Assembly: GCF_001509795.1 (NCBI RefSeq)
Contig: NZ_LLZN01000069.1
Coordinates: forward strand, 1 to 60,743
Source of the DNA: Streptomyces sp. NRRL WC-3605
GTDB lineage: Bacteria; Actinomycetota; Actinomycetes; Streptomycetales; Streptomycetaceae
Direction: 5' to 3'
DNA length: 60,743 nucleotides
Shown: positions 26,201-35,465 of the stretch, one piece after another
Numbering within the stretch: position 1 is the first letter of the stretch
Layout: each line of letters begins with the position of its first letter
Made by a program: the position numbers and the translations under genes
The notes under the pieces: generated by a model
Seen by the model: the letters and a program-made list of their open reading frames with translations, nothing else
What the model was told of the DNA's origin: nothing
Database searches by the model: none

Positions 26201-27112
26201 CTACGCCGCGACCAGATACGAGAAGACGGACTCGAGGGACTCGTCCGACGGCGAGACCGTGAGCAGGCGGATGCCGTGGTCGCGCGCCACCCTGGGCAGC
26301 AGGGCGGTGAACCGGCCGAAGTCGACGGCCTGGATGTGCAGCGCGCCCTCGGCCAGGTCGACCTCGATGCCGGACGTCGACGGGTCGGCGATCAGCGCGG
26401 CCGCGAGGGCGCGGTCGTCGCTGGAGCGCACCAGGTAGCGGTGCGGACGGTCGGTCATCAGGCGGCGGATCTTGCGGAAGTCCCCGCTGGCCGCGTGCCG
26501 TCCGGCCACCACGACCTCGATGTGCCAGGCGAGCTGCTCGACCTCCTCGAGGATGTGGGAGGAGAACAGCACGGTGCGGCCCTCGTCGCCCATGCGGCGC
26601 AGCAGGTCCATCAGCTGCATCCGCTGGCGGGGGTCCATGCCGTTGAACGGCTCGTCGAGCAGCAGCAGCGAGGGGTCGTGGACGAGGGCGCTCGCCATCT
26701 TCACGCGCTGGCGCATGCCCTTGGAGTACGTCTGGATCTTGCGGTCCTGCGCGTACTCCATCTCGACCGTGGCGAGCGCCTTCTGGGCGGCCTTGGCGCC
26801 CAGACCGTGCAGTTCGGCGTTGGCGACGACGAACTCGCGGCCGGTGAGGAAGTCGTACATCGCCTCGCGCTCCGGGACGATGCCGATCTGCTTGTAGATG
26901 GCCTCGTTGCGCCACACGGGCTGCCCGTCGAGGGTGACGGTGCCGTTGGAGGGGGCGAGGAAGCCGCCCATCATGTTGATGAGGGTGGACTTCCCGGCGC
27001 CGTTCGGGCCGAGCAGGCCGGTGACGCCGGGGCCGATCGTCATGGTGATGTCGTTGACGGCGACCACGTTGCCGAACCAGCGGGAGACGTGGTCGATCTG
27101 GAGCGTGGTCAC
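26201..27112 (-). CDS. ABC transporter ATP-binding protein (second pair)
   Basis: A 303-residue ATPase: Walker A GPNGAGKST (about 36-44), Q-loop region, signature variant YSKGMRQRVKMASAL, Walker B LLLLDEPFNGMDP and switch His in LFSSHILEE. A C-terminal extension of about 90 residues follows, as in ABC-2 exporters. GTG 27112 overlaps the stop of the upstream permease by four bases. Third gene of the operon. Confidence 0.9.
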   Translation of the reverse strand: MTTLQIDHVSRWFGNVVAVNDITMTIGPGVTGLLGPNGAGKSTLINMMGGFLAPSNGTVTLDGQPVWRNEAIYKQIGIVPEREAMYDFLTGREFVVANAELHGLGAKAAQKALATVEMEYAQDRKIQTYSKGMRQRVKMASALVHDPSLLLLDEPFNGMDPRQRMQLMDLLRRMGDEGRTVLFSSHILEEVEQLAWHIEVVVAGRHAASGDFRKIRRLMTDRPHRYLVRSSDDRALAAALIADPSTSGIEVDLAEGALHIQAVDFGRFTALLPRVARDHGIRLLTVSPSDESLESVFSYLVAA

Positions 27113-28041
27113 AGTCCCACCTTCTTGTAGCGGCGCAGCAGGAGGCCGTAGCTGGCTGCGATCAGACCGAGGACGGCGACGACGTAGACGACGCCCTCGC
27201 CGTTGCTGGGGCCGACTCCGCCCGGGAACGCCGAGGTCGCGCCGAGGAAGGCGGACTGCAGCCCGTCGATGAGGGTGACGGGCGAGAACAGCCCGATCCA
27301 GGCGATGGCCCCGCTGCCGCCCTCCTCGCCGAGGCTCTGCGCGTCGGCGATGGCCTGGAGCGTGGAGACCGCGCCGTAGGAAATGGTCATGACGGCGATC
27401 ACGGCGGCGATGCCGAAGCCGCGGCGCGGGGTGACCGACGCGATGACCAGGCCGATGCCGGCGAACAGCAGGGAGAGCAGTGTCACCGACACGAGTCCTT
27501 GCGCGAATCCCTTGGTCTGGTCGGCGAAGTCCAGCTTGGCCAGCAGCGCGCCCACGTACAGCACCAGCAGGGGGGCCGCGGTCAGGATGAACAGCGCGGA
27601 GGCCAGCGCCGCGAACTTCGCCCGGACGTAGTCGGCGGTCTCGATGGGCCGCGAGAAGTACAGCGGCACGGTCTTGAAGCGCAGGTCGCGGGAGACCGAC
27701 TGGGGTGCCTGCGAGGCGACGTACAGGCTGATGACGGCCTGCATGATGATCGCGTAACGCGTGTAGTCGACCGGTAGGTCCTTGGCCTTGGTGGCGACCG
27801 CGACGGCCACCATGATGGCCGCGGGCACGCACATCACCACGAACAGCAGCATCGGCAGCACCTTGGACTTCACCGAGCGGCCGAGGCCGTAGGCGCCGCG
27901 CAGGGACTGCGAGTACAGCGAGCGGGTGGCGTACGAACGGCCGAGGCGGGGGCCGTCGTAGCTGCGGTAGCCGATGTTGTGGATCCGGGTCTGGTCACCC
28001 TGCTGCGGGACCGGTGTCCCCACGGGCTGCTCAACCGCCAT
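27109..28041 (-). CDS. ABC-2 type permease subunit (first pair)
   Basis: A 310-residue membrane protein with six predicted helices. A 50-residue cytosolic N-terminus (IHNIGYRSYDGPRLGRSYA) precedes them. The loop SRDLRFKTVPLYFSRPIETADYVRAKF corresponds to the same place as in the permease at 25472, so the two are paralogues. The start overlaps the upstream ATPase gene by 11 bases. Confidence 0.85.
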   Translation of the reverse strand: MAVEQPVGTPVPQQGDQTRIHNIGYRSYDGPRLGRSYATRSLYSQSLRGAYGLGRSVKSKVLPMLLFVVMCVPAAIMVAVAVATKAKDLPVDYTRYAIIMQAVISLYVASQAPQSVSRDLRFKTVPLYFSRPIETADYVRAKFAALASALFILTAAPLLVLYVGALLAKLDFADQTKGFAQGLVSVTLLSLLFAGIGLVIASVTPRRGFGIAAVIAVMTISYGAVSTLQAIADAQSLGEEGGSGAIAWIGLFSPVTLIDGLQSAFLGATSAFPGGVGPSNGEGVVYVVAVLGLIAASYGLLLRRYKKVGL

Positions 28042-29014
28042 GGCCGACCGCCTCCTTTCGCTGTGCGCCGGCGGCCTGGTCGCCGTCCTGGAAGACCTCC
28101 GAGATGTGGTGCCGGCGCTGCTCCATGCGGACCAGGCCGAGGCCGAGGTCGGCGACCAGGTCGCGCACCAGGTCGTACGTCTCGTCGCCCTCAGCGGTGA
28201 GCAGCAGGATGTGCCCGGCGCCGGGGAGGCCGCCGCTGCCGTCGAGGACGTCGACCCCGCGCGCGTGGAGCGCGTCGCGCACCGCGCGGGTGCCGTCCGG
28301 GTGCTCGTCGCTGTCGGTGACCTCGATGGCGAGGGTGGTGGTGGTCTGGGTGAAGTCGGTGGTGGAGCTGGAGCGCAGGAGCTTGCCACCGTCGATGACG
28401 ACGACGTGGTCGCAGGTGCGTTCCAGTTCGCCCAGCAGGTGGGACGTGACCAGGACCGAGATGCCGAAGTCGGTGTGGATGCGGCGGATCAGGCCGAGCA
28501 TCTCGTCGCGGCCGACCGGGTCGAGGCCGTTGGTCGGCTCGTCGAGGAAGACCAGCTGCGGGTCGTGGACGAGCGCCTGCGCGAGCTTGACGCGCTGCTT
28601 CATGCCCGTCGAGTAGCCGCCGATGGGGCGGTAGCGCTCCTCGTACAGGCCGACGTGGCGCAGGGTGTCGGCGGTGCGCTCGCGCGCGGCGGTCGGCGGC
28701 AGTCCGGACATGCGGGCCATGTGCACGACGAACTCGGTGGCCGAGACGTCGGGCGGCAGGCAGTCGTGCTCGGGCATGTAGCCGACACGCTCGCGGATGG
28801 CGGCGCCCTTGGTCGCGACGTCGAGTCCGAGCACTTCGGCACGGCCCTCGGTCGCGGGGGACAGACCCAGCAGGATCTTGATCATGGTGGACTTGCCGGC
28901 TCCATTGGCCCCGACGAGTCCGGTCACCCCGGGCCCGATGTCCATGGTCAGCCGGTCAAGCGCGGTCACCCTGGGGAACCGCTTGCTCAGGCTTTCGGTC
29001 GCGATCACAGTCAC
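28031..29014 (-). CDS. ABC transporter ATP-binding protein (first pair)
   Basis: The first gene of the operon encodes a 327-residue ATPase with Walker A GANGAGKST, a signature variant YSTGMKQRVKLAQAL, Walker B LVFLDEPTNGLDP and SHLLGELE containing the switch His. About 100 residues beyond the ATPase core form a regulatory tail. GTG 29014 is the chosen start; a second GTG two codons on is possible. The operon carries two ATPases and two permeases, consistent with two exporters or one heteromeric exporter. Confidence 0.88.
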   Translation of the reverse strand: MTVIATESLSKRFPRVTALDRLTMDIGPGVTGLVGANGAGKSTMIKILLGLSPATEGRAEVLGLDVATKGAAIRERVGYMPEHDCLPPDVSATEFVVHMARMSGLPPTAARERTADTLRHVGLYEERYRPIGGYSTGMKQRVKLAQALVHDPQLVFLDEPTNGLDPVGRDEMLGLIRRIHTDFGISVLVTSHLLGELERTCDHVVVIDGGKLLRSSSTTDFTQTTTTLAIEVTDSDEHPDGTRAVRDALHARGVDVLDGSGGLPGAGHILLLTAEGDETYDLVRDLVADLGLGLVRMEQRRHHISEVFQDGDQAAGAQRKEAVGHGG

Positions 29015-29327
29015 ACCACGAAGGTAGTGACCCGCACCACGCCGGTCGTCACCCCGCAGAGCTGTTTCGGGGTCAGACTCCAGGACTACGCCGCCCCGGG
29101 GATCACCCTGAGGTCGAACGCGCCGAGCCCTGATTTTCCCCAAGGCGCGGCTTTTCCACAGGCTCGGGGGGCGCTATTGACGCGATCTCCAACAGGTGTC
29201 AGATTCGCCGGTGTCACGCTACGGGCACGTACCGCGACCGGGGCCGACGGGTGTGTTCCCGGCGGCTCGCGGGGGCACGCGGGCCGGACGACGATCTGCC
29301 GCGGGTGCGGCGCGGGGCGGAGGAGAA

Positions 29328-31085
29328 GTGACCCTTCAGGGTGCGCGTGAGCGCCGGGTGGCGACCGGCGGGGTCGAGCTGTGCGTCGCCGAGCTCGGCG
29401 ACCCCGCCCGGCCGACGGTGGTTCTCGTGCACGGCTACCCGGACAGCAAGGAGGTGTGGTCCGAGGTCGCCGTGCGGCTCGCCGGGCGGTTCCACGTCGT
29501 GCTGTACGACGTCCGGGGCCACGGCCATTCCACGGCGCCGCGTCCGCTGCGCGGCGGGTTCACGCTGGAGAAGCTGACGGACGACTTCCTGGCCGTGGTG
29601 GACGCGGTCAGCCCGGACCGGCCGGTGCATCTGGTCGGGCACGACTGGGGCTCGGTGCAGGGCTGGGAGTTCACCACCGTCGGGCGCACCGAGGGCCGTG
29701 TCGCGTCCTTCACGTCGATGTCGGGGCCGTCCCTGGACCACTTCGGCCACTGGATCGGCGGGCGTCTGCGCCGTCCCACCCCGCGCCGGATCGGGCAGTT
29801 GCTCGGGCAGGGCGCCAAGTCCTGGTACGTGTACGCGCTGCACACGCCGGTGCTGCCGGAGCTGGCGTGGCGCGGCCCCCTCGGCAGGCGCTGGCCGCGG
29901 ATGCTGGAGCGCCTGGAGAAGGTCTCCGGCGACGGCTACCCGACCCCGTCCCTGCCGTCGGACGCGGCCCACGGAGCGTGGCTGTACCGGGACAACGTCC
30001 GGGCGCGATTGCGCCGCCCGCGCGAGGACGCCTACGCGCACGCGCCCGTGCAGCTCATCACGCCCCTCGGGGACGTCTTCCTGTCGGAGCGGCTGTACGA
30101 CGGCCTGGAGCAGTGGGTGCCGCGGCTGACCCGGCGCACCCTGGACGCCCGGCACTGGATACCGCGCACCCGCCCCGACCGGCTGGCCGGCTGGATCACG
30201 GAGTTCGTGACGTCGGTGGAGGACGGGCGGCCCAAGGAGACGCCGGCGAGCGGGAAGCACGCTGACCGCTTCGGCGGGCAGCTCGTGCTGGTCACCGGCG
30301 CGGGCAGCGGCATCGGGCGGGCGACGGCGTACGCGTTCGCCGAGGCCGGGGCGCGTGTGGTGGCCGTGGACCGGGACGCCGAGTCCGCCGCGACGACCGC
30401 CGAGACGGCCCGGCTGATGGGCGCGCCCGCGTCCTGGGCCGAGACGGCCGACGTCTCCGACGGGCCGGCCATGGAGAAGCTGGCCGCGAAGGTCGCCGCC
30501 GAGTACGGCGTGGTGGACGTCCTGGTGAACAACGCCGGGATCGGTCTGGCGGGCTCCTTCTTCGACACGACCCCGGAGGACTGGAAGCAGGTCCTGGACG
30601 TCAATCTGTGGGGCGTCATCCACGGGTGCCGGCTGTTCGGGAAACAGATGGCCGAGCGGGGGCAGGGCGGCCACATCGTCAACGTCGCCTCGGCCGCCGC
30701 GTACCAGCCGTCGAGGGCGCTGCCCGCCTACAGCACCTCCAAGGCGGCCGTGCTGATGCTGAGCGAGTGCCTGCGCGCGGAGCTGGCGGGACAGGACATC
30801 GGCGTGACGGCGATCTGCCCGGGGTTCGTCAACACCCCGATCACCTCGACCGCGCGCTTCGCCGGGGTGGACGCCGAGGAGGAGCGGCGGCTGCGGAAGC
30901 GGTCGGCGCGTTGGTACGGCCTGCGCAACTACCCGGCGGAGAAGGTCGCCGACGCGATCCTGCGGGCGGTGGTACGGGGCGACGCGGTGGTCCCGGTGAC
31001 GCCGGAGGCCCGCGGTTCGTATCTGCTGGCCCGGTTCGCCCCGAGGGCGCTGCGCAGGATCGCGCGCGTGGAGCCACGGCTGTAG
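29328..31085 (+). CDS. Alpha/beta-hydrolase - short-chain dehydrogenase fusion protein
   Basis: This 585-residue protein joins two enzymes. Residues 1-300 form an alpha/beta-hydrolase of the epoxide-hydrolase-like branch, with oxyanion motif VHGYPD (34-39) and the nucleophile elbow VGHDWGS, so an Asp (about 106) rather than Ser is the likely nucleophile. Residues 312-585 form a classical SDR with VTGAGSGIGRA, NNAGI and the YSTSK catalytic pair (Tyr about 467, Lys 471). GTG 29328 follows a GGAGGAG site. Such fusions occur in actinobacteria and might act in lipid or xenobiotic oxidation; the substrate is unknown. Divergent from the ABC operon. Confidence 0.88.
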   Translation: MTLQGARERRVATGGVELCVAELGDPARPTVVLVHGYPDSKEVWSEVAVRLAGRFHVVLYDVRGHGHSTAPRPLRGGFTLEKLTDDFLAVVDAVSPDRPVHLVGHDWGSVQGWEFTTVGRTEGRVASFTSMSGPSLDHFGHWIGGRLRRPTPRRIGQLLGQGAKSWYVYALHTPVLPELAWRGPLGRRWPRMLERLEKVSGDGYPTPSLPSDAAHGAWLYRDNVRARLRRPREDAYAHAPVQLITPLGDVFLSERLYDGLEQWVPRLTRRTLDARHWIPRTRPDRLAGWITEFVTSVEDGRPKETPASGKHADRFGGQLVLVTGAGSGIGRATAYAFAEAGARVVAVDRDAESAATTAETARLMGAPASWAETADVSDGPAMEKLAAKVAAEYGVVDVLVNNAGIGLAGSFFDTTPEDWKQVLDVNLWGVIHGCRLFGKQMAERGQGGHIVNVASAAAYQPSRALPAYSTSKAAVLMLSECLRAELAGQDIGVTAICPGFVNTPITSTARFAGVDAEEERRLRKRSARWYGLRNYPAEKVADAILRAVVRGDAVVPVTPEARGSYLLARFAPRALRRIARVEPRL

Positions 31086-31132
31086 GCGGGTGGCCGGTTC
31101 CGTCTCCCAACACCCCTGGCCCGGGCGCCTGT

Positions 31133-31186
31133 TTCTCCACAGCACCGCCAAATCCCCTGTGGATAACCGCACTTGGCTGTGGATCA
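31133..31186. other. Group of three DnaA-box-like 9-mers
   Basis: TTCTCCACA (31133-31141), and on the minus strand TTATCCACA (31158-31166) and TGATCCACA (31178-31186), lie within 54 bases in the gap before kptA. Only the middle one is a perfect consensus match. A further isolated TTTTCCACA is at 29152-29160. Confidence 0.5.
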
Positions 31187-31243
31187 AACCTCCCGCGCGA
31201 AATCGTTCGCGTGATTCGTGCCGCTCCCGGCACGCTGGTGGGC

Positions 31244-31792
31244 ATGGACGAAAGACGCACCGTGAAGGTGTCCAAGTATCTGTCGAAGCATCTGCGCCAC
31301 CAGCCGCAGCGGATCGGTCTCACGCTGGACGAGGGCGGCTGGGTGGAGATCGACACGCTGATCGCCGCCGCGAGGGCGCACGGTTTCCCCTTCACCCGCG
31401 ACGAGCTGGACCACGTGGTCGCGGCCAACGACAAGAAGCGGTTCGCCGTGGACGGCACCCGCATCCGCGCCAGCCAGGGCCACAGCGTCGAGGTCGACCT
31501 GGGGCTGCCCCCGGCGACCCCGCCGCCGTACCTGTACCACGGGACCGTGGCCGCTCATCTGGACGCGATCCGCGCCGAGGGGCTGCGGCCCATGAACCGG
31601 CACGACGTGCATCTGTCGCCCGACCGCGACACCGCCACCCGCGTCGGCGCCCGGCGCGGCCGCCCCGTCGTGCTCTCCGTGGACGCCGGCGCCATGCACC
31701 GCGACGGGCATGTCTTCCACGTCAGCGCCAACGGGGTCTGGCTGACGAAGGCCGTGCCGCCGGAGTACCTGCGGTTCCCCGAGGCGCATTGA
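31244..31792 (+). CDS. kptA: RNA 2'-phosphotransferase (KptA/Tpt1)
   Basis: The 182-residue protein matches bacterial KptA, which moves an RNA 2'-phosphate to NAD+ giving ADP-ribose 1'',2''-cyclic phosphate. Typical Tpt1 features: SKYLSKHLRHQPQRIGL at residues 10-26, GWVEIDTLI, ANDKKRF, LYHGT and RHDVHLSPD with the conserved Arg/His residues. In fungi it finishes tRNA splicing; bacteria have no such ligase pathway known, so the natural substrate is open (it can also ADP-ribosylate nucleic-acid ends). ATG 31244 gives the normal family length. No operon partner with an RNA function is evident. Confidence 0.92.
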   Translation: MDERRTVKVSKYLSKHLRHQPQRIGLTLDEGGWVEIDTLIAAARAHGFPFTRDELDHVVAANDKKRFAVDGTRIRASQGHSVEVDLGLPPATPPPYLYHGTVAAHLDAIRAEGLRPMNRHDVHLSPDRDTATRVGARRGRPVVLSVDAGAMHRDGHVFHVSANGVWLTKAVPPEYLRFPEAH

Positions 31793-31838
31793 CCTCGATC
31801 CGCCCCGCGTGGCCGGCTCCTCCTGCATGATCGGTGGT

Positions 31839-32285
31839 ATGGACCACTTCCCCACCACCGAGTCCGCCGTCACCGCGCTGCGCGCCCTCGCCACCGCATA
31901 CGACCGTGCCATCGAGGTGACCCATGACATCGGCGCCGACCAGACGTCCCGGCGCAGTGCCGCCGGGGTCGGCGTGACCATGGACCCGGACGGCTCGCTG
32001 CCGCACGAGGCGTATGTCGAACTGGACGGTTCTCCCCGCGTCAGCGTGCGGCTCTATCCGGACGACGACGCGCTCGTCACCGTCGAGGGCGTCGACTGCC
32101 CGGACGTCGACCGTGACGACGTCCCCGCCTTCGTCCGGTCCCTCTACGACGGCCTCGCCCATGTCCGGGCCCGCCGCTTCCCGCCCGGCCACTTCCTGAT
32201 CGTGCCGCTGCCCGGTGACCGTACGCACCGGGAGTTCCTGCCGATGCTCAGCCTCACTCCGTGGCTGAGCGCGCGCGTGCGGTGA
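31839..32285 (+). CDS. Small conserved protein of unknown function
   Basis: A 148-residue soluble acidic protein: predicted helix at the N-terminus (ALRALATAYDRAIEVTHDIG) and then alternating strands (VSVRLYPDDDALVTVEGVD, HFLIVPLPG). I recognise no domain. Codon usage is that of its neighbours, so it is a real gene. ATG 31839 is preferred; an ATG at 31827 is in frame. It lies 46 bases after kptA and 41 bases before the F420-type oxidoreductase on the same strand, so it may share a transcript. Confidence 0.65.
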   Translation: MDHFPTTESAVTALRALATAYDRAIEVTHDIGADQTSRRSAAGVGVTMDPDGSLPHEAYVELDGSPRVSVRLYPDDDALVTVEGVDCPDVDRDDVPAFVRSLYDGLAHVRARRFPPGHFLIVPLPGDRTHREFLPMLSLTPWLSARVR

Positions 32286-32287
32286 CC

Positions 32288-32301
32288 GTTTCACGTGAAA
32301 C
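32288..32301. promoter_or_regulatory. parS site (perfect)
   Basis: GTTTCACGTGAAAC, a full match to the Streptomyces parS consensus, immediately after the stop of the preceding gene and 25 bases before the oxidoreductase start. ParB binding site for origin segregation. Confidence 0.92.
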
Positions 32302-32326
32302 CAGCAGGGCCGCATACGCTCGACGC

Positions 32327-33229
32327 ATGAGTCTGCGCCTGAGCACCGTGATCCTCCCGTACCGCCGCTGGTCCGAAGGAGGCCGCGAGGCATGGCAGCG
32401 GGCGGAGGAGCTCGGCTTCCACGCCGCCTACACCTACGACCATCTGTCCTGGCGGAGCTTCCGGGACGGGCCGTGGTTCGGTGCCGTGCCCACGCTGACC
32501 GCCGCCGCGGCCGTCACCGACCGGCTGCGGCTGGGCACGCTGGTGACCTCGCCGAACTTCCGCCACCCGGTGACCCTCGCCAAGGAACTGATCTCCCTCG
32601 ACGACGTCTCGGACGGCCGGGTCACCCTCGGGGTGGGGGCCGGCGGCACCGGTTTTGACGCCACCGCGCTGGGCCAGGACCCCTGGACGCCGCGCGAGCG
32701 CGCCGACCGGTTCGCCGAGTTCGTGGGGCTGCTGGACCGGCTGCTCACCGAGGACTCGGTGTCGTACCGGGGCGAGTTCTACTCGGCGCACGAGGCGCGC
32801 GACATCCCGGGCTGTGTGCAGCGCCCCCGGCTGCCCTTCGCGGTGGCCGCGACCGGGCCGCGCGGACTGCGGCTGGCGGCGCGGTTCGGGCAGGCGTGGG
32901 TCACCACGGGCGACCCCAAGCTGTACGAGAGCGGCACTCCCGAGCAGTCGGTTCAAGCCATTCGCGGGCAGATCGAGAAGCTGGGCGACGCGTGCATGGA
33001 GGCCGGCCGGGACACGGCTTCGCTCGACAAGGTGCTGCTGACCGGGTTCACCCCGGACCGGGCACGTCCGCTGGAGTCGCTGGACGCGTTCGTGGACTTC
33101 GCGGGCCGTCACCGGGAGCTCGGATTCACGGAGATCGTGGTGCACTGGCCGATCCCCGACTCGGACTTCGCGGCCGACATGAAGGTCTTCGAACAGATCG
33201 CCATGGAGGCGGAGGCCCAGCTCCGGTGA
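32327..33229 (+). CDS. LLM-class (F420-dependent type) flavin oxidoreductase
   Basis: A 300-residue luciferase-like TIM barrel: [16 protein letters not shown] at the start, [33 protein letters not shown], then [15 protein letters not shown] and the family end PEQ...IRGQIEKL. Members use F420H2 or FMN and act on many substrates; Streptomyces makes F420, so that cofactor is likely. The ATG at 32327 is clear. A perfect parS site sits in its leader. Substrate unknown. Confidence 0.87.
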   Translation: MSLRLSTVILPYRRWSEGGREAWQRAEELGFHAAYTYDHLSWRSFRDGPWFGAVPTLTAAAAVTDRLRLGTLVTSPNFRHPVTLAKELISLDDVSDGRVTLGVGAGGTGFDATALGQDPWTPRERADRFAEFVGLLDRLLTEDSVSYRGEFYSAHEARDIPGCVQRPRLPFAVAATGPRGLRLAARFGQAWVTTGDPKLYESGTPEQSVQAIRGQIEKLGDACMEAGRDTASLDKVLLTGFTPDRARPLESLDAFVDFAGRHRELGFTEIVVHWPIPDSDFAADMKVFEQIAMEAEAQLR

Positions 33230-33374
33230 GCCGGGCGATCGGGGCGCGAGCCCGGGCGACGGTACGGGTGCGGGCGGTCCCGCCGGTGCCCGCAGGGGCG
33301 GTATCTCCTCAGGTACCGCATCAGATGTGCGGACTCCTGCACGGGCGTGCAGGCATATGCGGGAGAATGACCAG

Positions 33375-34283
33375 GTGACCTCAGCGACTCGACAGCCCCA
33401 GAACCCGGCGTCCCCCGCGCTCTCGACCTCGCTCGGGCAGGACGATCGGCCCGTCGTCCGCCCGCGACTCATCGCCACCGATCTGGACGGCACGCTGCTG
33501 CGGGACGACAAGTCGGTCTCCCCCCGCACGGTCGCCGCGCTGGCCGCCGCCGAGAAGGCGGGCGTGGAGGTGTTCTTCGTGACCGGCCGCCCCGCGCGCT
33601 GGATGGACGTCGTCAGCGACCACGTCCACGGTCACGGCCTGGCGATCTGCGGCAACGGCGCCGCCGTGGTCGACCTGCACGGCGGACCCGGCGCCCACCG
33701 TTTCGTGAAGGTCCGCGAGCTGGCCCGGGAGAACGCGCTGGACGCCGTACGGCTGCTGCGGGACGCGGCGCCGGGCACGGTCTACGCGGTCGAGCAGACC
33801 TACGGCTTCCACCAGGAGCCGGATTATCCCAAGCTGCACATGGAGACCCCGGACGAGCTGGCCCCGGCCGAGGACATCCTGGCGGCGGACGGCCCCGGTG
33901 CCGCCGAGCCGGTGCTGAAGATCCTCGCCTACCACCCCACACTGGACCCCGACGCATTCCTGACCCTCGCCCGGATCGCGATCGGGGACCGTGCCGACGT
34001 CACCCGCTCCAGCCCCAGCGCCCTGCTGGAGATCAGCGGCCCCGGCGTCTCCAAGGCCAGCACCCTCGCCCTGTGCTGCGCCGAACGCGGCATCTCGCAC
34101 GAGGAGGTCGTCGCCTTCGGCGATATGCCGAACGACGTCGAGATGCTGACCTGGGCGGGCCGCTCCTACGCGATGGGCAACGCGCACCCGGACGCGGTCG
34201 CCGCCGCCTCCGGCCAGACCGTCGCCAACAACGAGGACGGCGTCGCCGTCGTCATCGAGCGGCTGCTGGCGGAGCACGCCTGA
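33375..34283 (+). CDS. HAD-superfamily (Cof-type) phosphatase
   Basis: A 302-residue Cof-type HAD phosphatase: motif [15 protein letters not shown], motif [13 protein letters not shown]2-type cap at about 95-200, then [12 protein letters not shown] and [13 protein letters not shown]. It is a paralogue of the protein at 24049. GTG 33375 has GGGAGA eight bases upstream; an in-frame ATG at 33357 is an alternative. It is convergent with the M23 peptidase gene, six bases apart. Confidence 0.87.
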   Translation: MTSATRQPQNPASPALSTSLGQDDRPVVRPRLIATDLDGTLLRDDKSVSPRTVAALAAAEKAGVEVFFVTGRPARWMDVVSDHVHGHGLAICGNGAAVVDLHGGPGAHRFVKVRELARENALDAVRLLRDAAPGTVYAVEQTYGFHQEPDYPKLHMETPDELAPAEDILAADGPGAAEPVLKILAYHPTLDPDAFLTLARIAIGDRADVTRSSPSALLEISGPGVSKASTLALCCAERGISHEEVVAFGDMPNDVEMLTWAGRSYAMGNAHPDAVAAASGQTVANNEDGVAVVIERLLAEHA

Positions 34284-34289
34284 GCGGCG

Positions 34290-35363
34290 TCAGCCGAGCC
34301 GCACGCCCCGCTCCTTCAGCCAGGGCACCGGGTCCACCCCCGACCCCAGCTCCGGGGTGATCCGCACCTCGAAGTGCAGGTGCGGGCCCGTGGAGTTGCC
34401 CGTGGTGCCCGACTGCCCGATCCACTGGCCGGCGTCGACCCGCTCGCCCTGGTCGACCGCGACGGACGCCAGGTGCGCGTACTGCGTGTAGTAGCCGTCG
34501 GTGTGCAGGACGACGACCTCCATGCCGAAGGCCCCGCCGCACGACACCTTGACCACACGGCCGTCCGCGACCGAGCGCACCGGCGTCCCGATCGGCACGG
34601 CGAAGTCCTGCCCGGTGTGCCGGTGGGCCCACCGCTGCCCGCCGCTGCCGAAGGACGCCGACAGCGCGTACGACTCGACCGGGGTGACCCATGCGGTGGA
34701 GAGCTTCTTCCGCTTCTGGTCGAGCCGTACGGCGCCGGGGCAGGACCCGGCCGCCACGGCGGCGTCCGCCTGCCCCTGCAACTCCCACCGCGCCGCGTCC
34801 AGGGTGCGCTCCACCGTCTTCTTCAGCTCGGCGAGTTCGGTGTTGCGCCTCTCCAGGCCCTCCCACGCGGTGACGGCCCGCGCCTCGTCCTTCACCAGCC
34901 GGTCCTCGGCGCGCCGGCTCTTCTCGATGGCGTTGTTGACGGCCAGGTTGGTCTGGGAGAACACGTGCTGACCGCGCATCAGCTCCTCGGGGCTCGACGC
35001 GAGGACGATCTGCGCGGTCAGCGGCATCCCGCCGCTGGTGCGGTACTGGGCCCGAGCGATCCGCCCCAGGTCCTCGCGCAGCACACCGAGCTCCCGCCGC
35101 TCACGGTCGAGCAGCTTCTCGATCCGCAGCGCCTGGGCGCGGTGTGCCTCGGCCTCCTGCCGTCCCCGCTCGTACCGCCGCGTCGCCAGCGCCGCGTCCT
35201 CGTACAGCCGCACCACCTGGGCGCTCAGCCCGAGCGCGCCGGGGCCGTCACCGCCCGGGGAGTCCGTGTCGTCCGCGACGGAGACGGCGGGCCGGGACAC
35301 CAGCAGGACGAGCGCGCACAGCAGCACCGGAACGACCCGGGGGCGACGGCGATGTGAACGCAT
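34290..35363 (-). CDS. Secreted M23 (LytM) peptidase with coiled-coil
   Basis: A 357-residue secreted protein: signal peptide 1-30, a long alpha-helical coiled coil (about 48-190, rich in Arg/Glu/Leu), and a C-terminal M23 domain (about 228-350). Zinc ligands appear as HRHTGQDF (His and Asp) and HLHF. The layout is that of EnvC/NlpD-like or RipA-partner proteins that cleave or help cleave peptidoglycan cross-links. It may act in growth or septation. ATG 35363 is followed by a basic MRSHRRRPRVV n-region. Confidence 0.9.
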   Translation of the reverse strand: MRSHRRRPRVVPVLLCALVLLVSRPAVSVADDTDSPGGDGPGALGLSAQVVRLYEDAALATRRYERGRQEAEAHRAQALRIEKLLDRERRELGVLREDLGRIARAQYRTSGGMPLTAQIVLASSPEELMRGQHVFSQTNLAVNNAIEKSRRAEDRLVKDEARAVTAWEGLERRNTELAELKKTVERTLDAARWELQGQADAAVAAGSCPGAVRLDQKRKKLSTAWVTPVESYALSASFGSGGQRWAHRHTGQDFAVPIGTPVRSVADGRVVKVSCGGAFGMEVVVLHTDGYYTQYAHLASVAVDQGERVDAGQWIGQSGTTGNSTGPHLHFEVRITPELGSGVDPVPWLKERGVRLG

Positions 35364-35465
35364 GTCAGCGATCCTGGACCCGGCACGGGAGCCGGGTCCT
35401 GTTCACGTCCGCCGGTCGGGGGAAGCGTTGCTGCGGACGGGGCAATCCGGGCGTCCACCCCGGCG

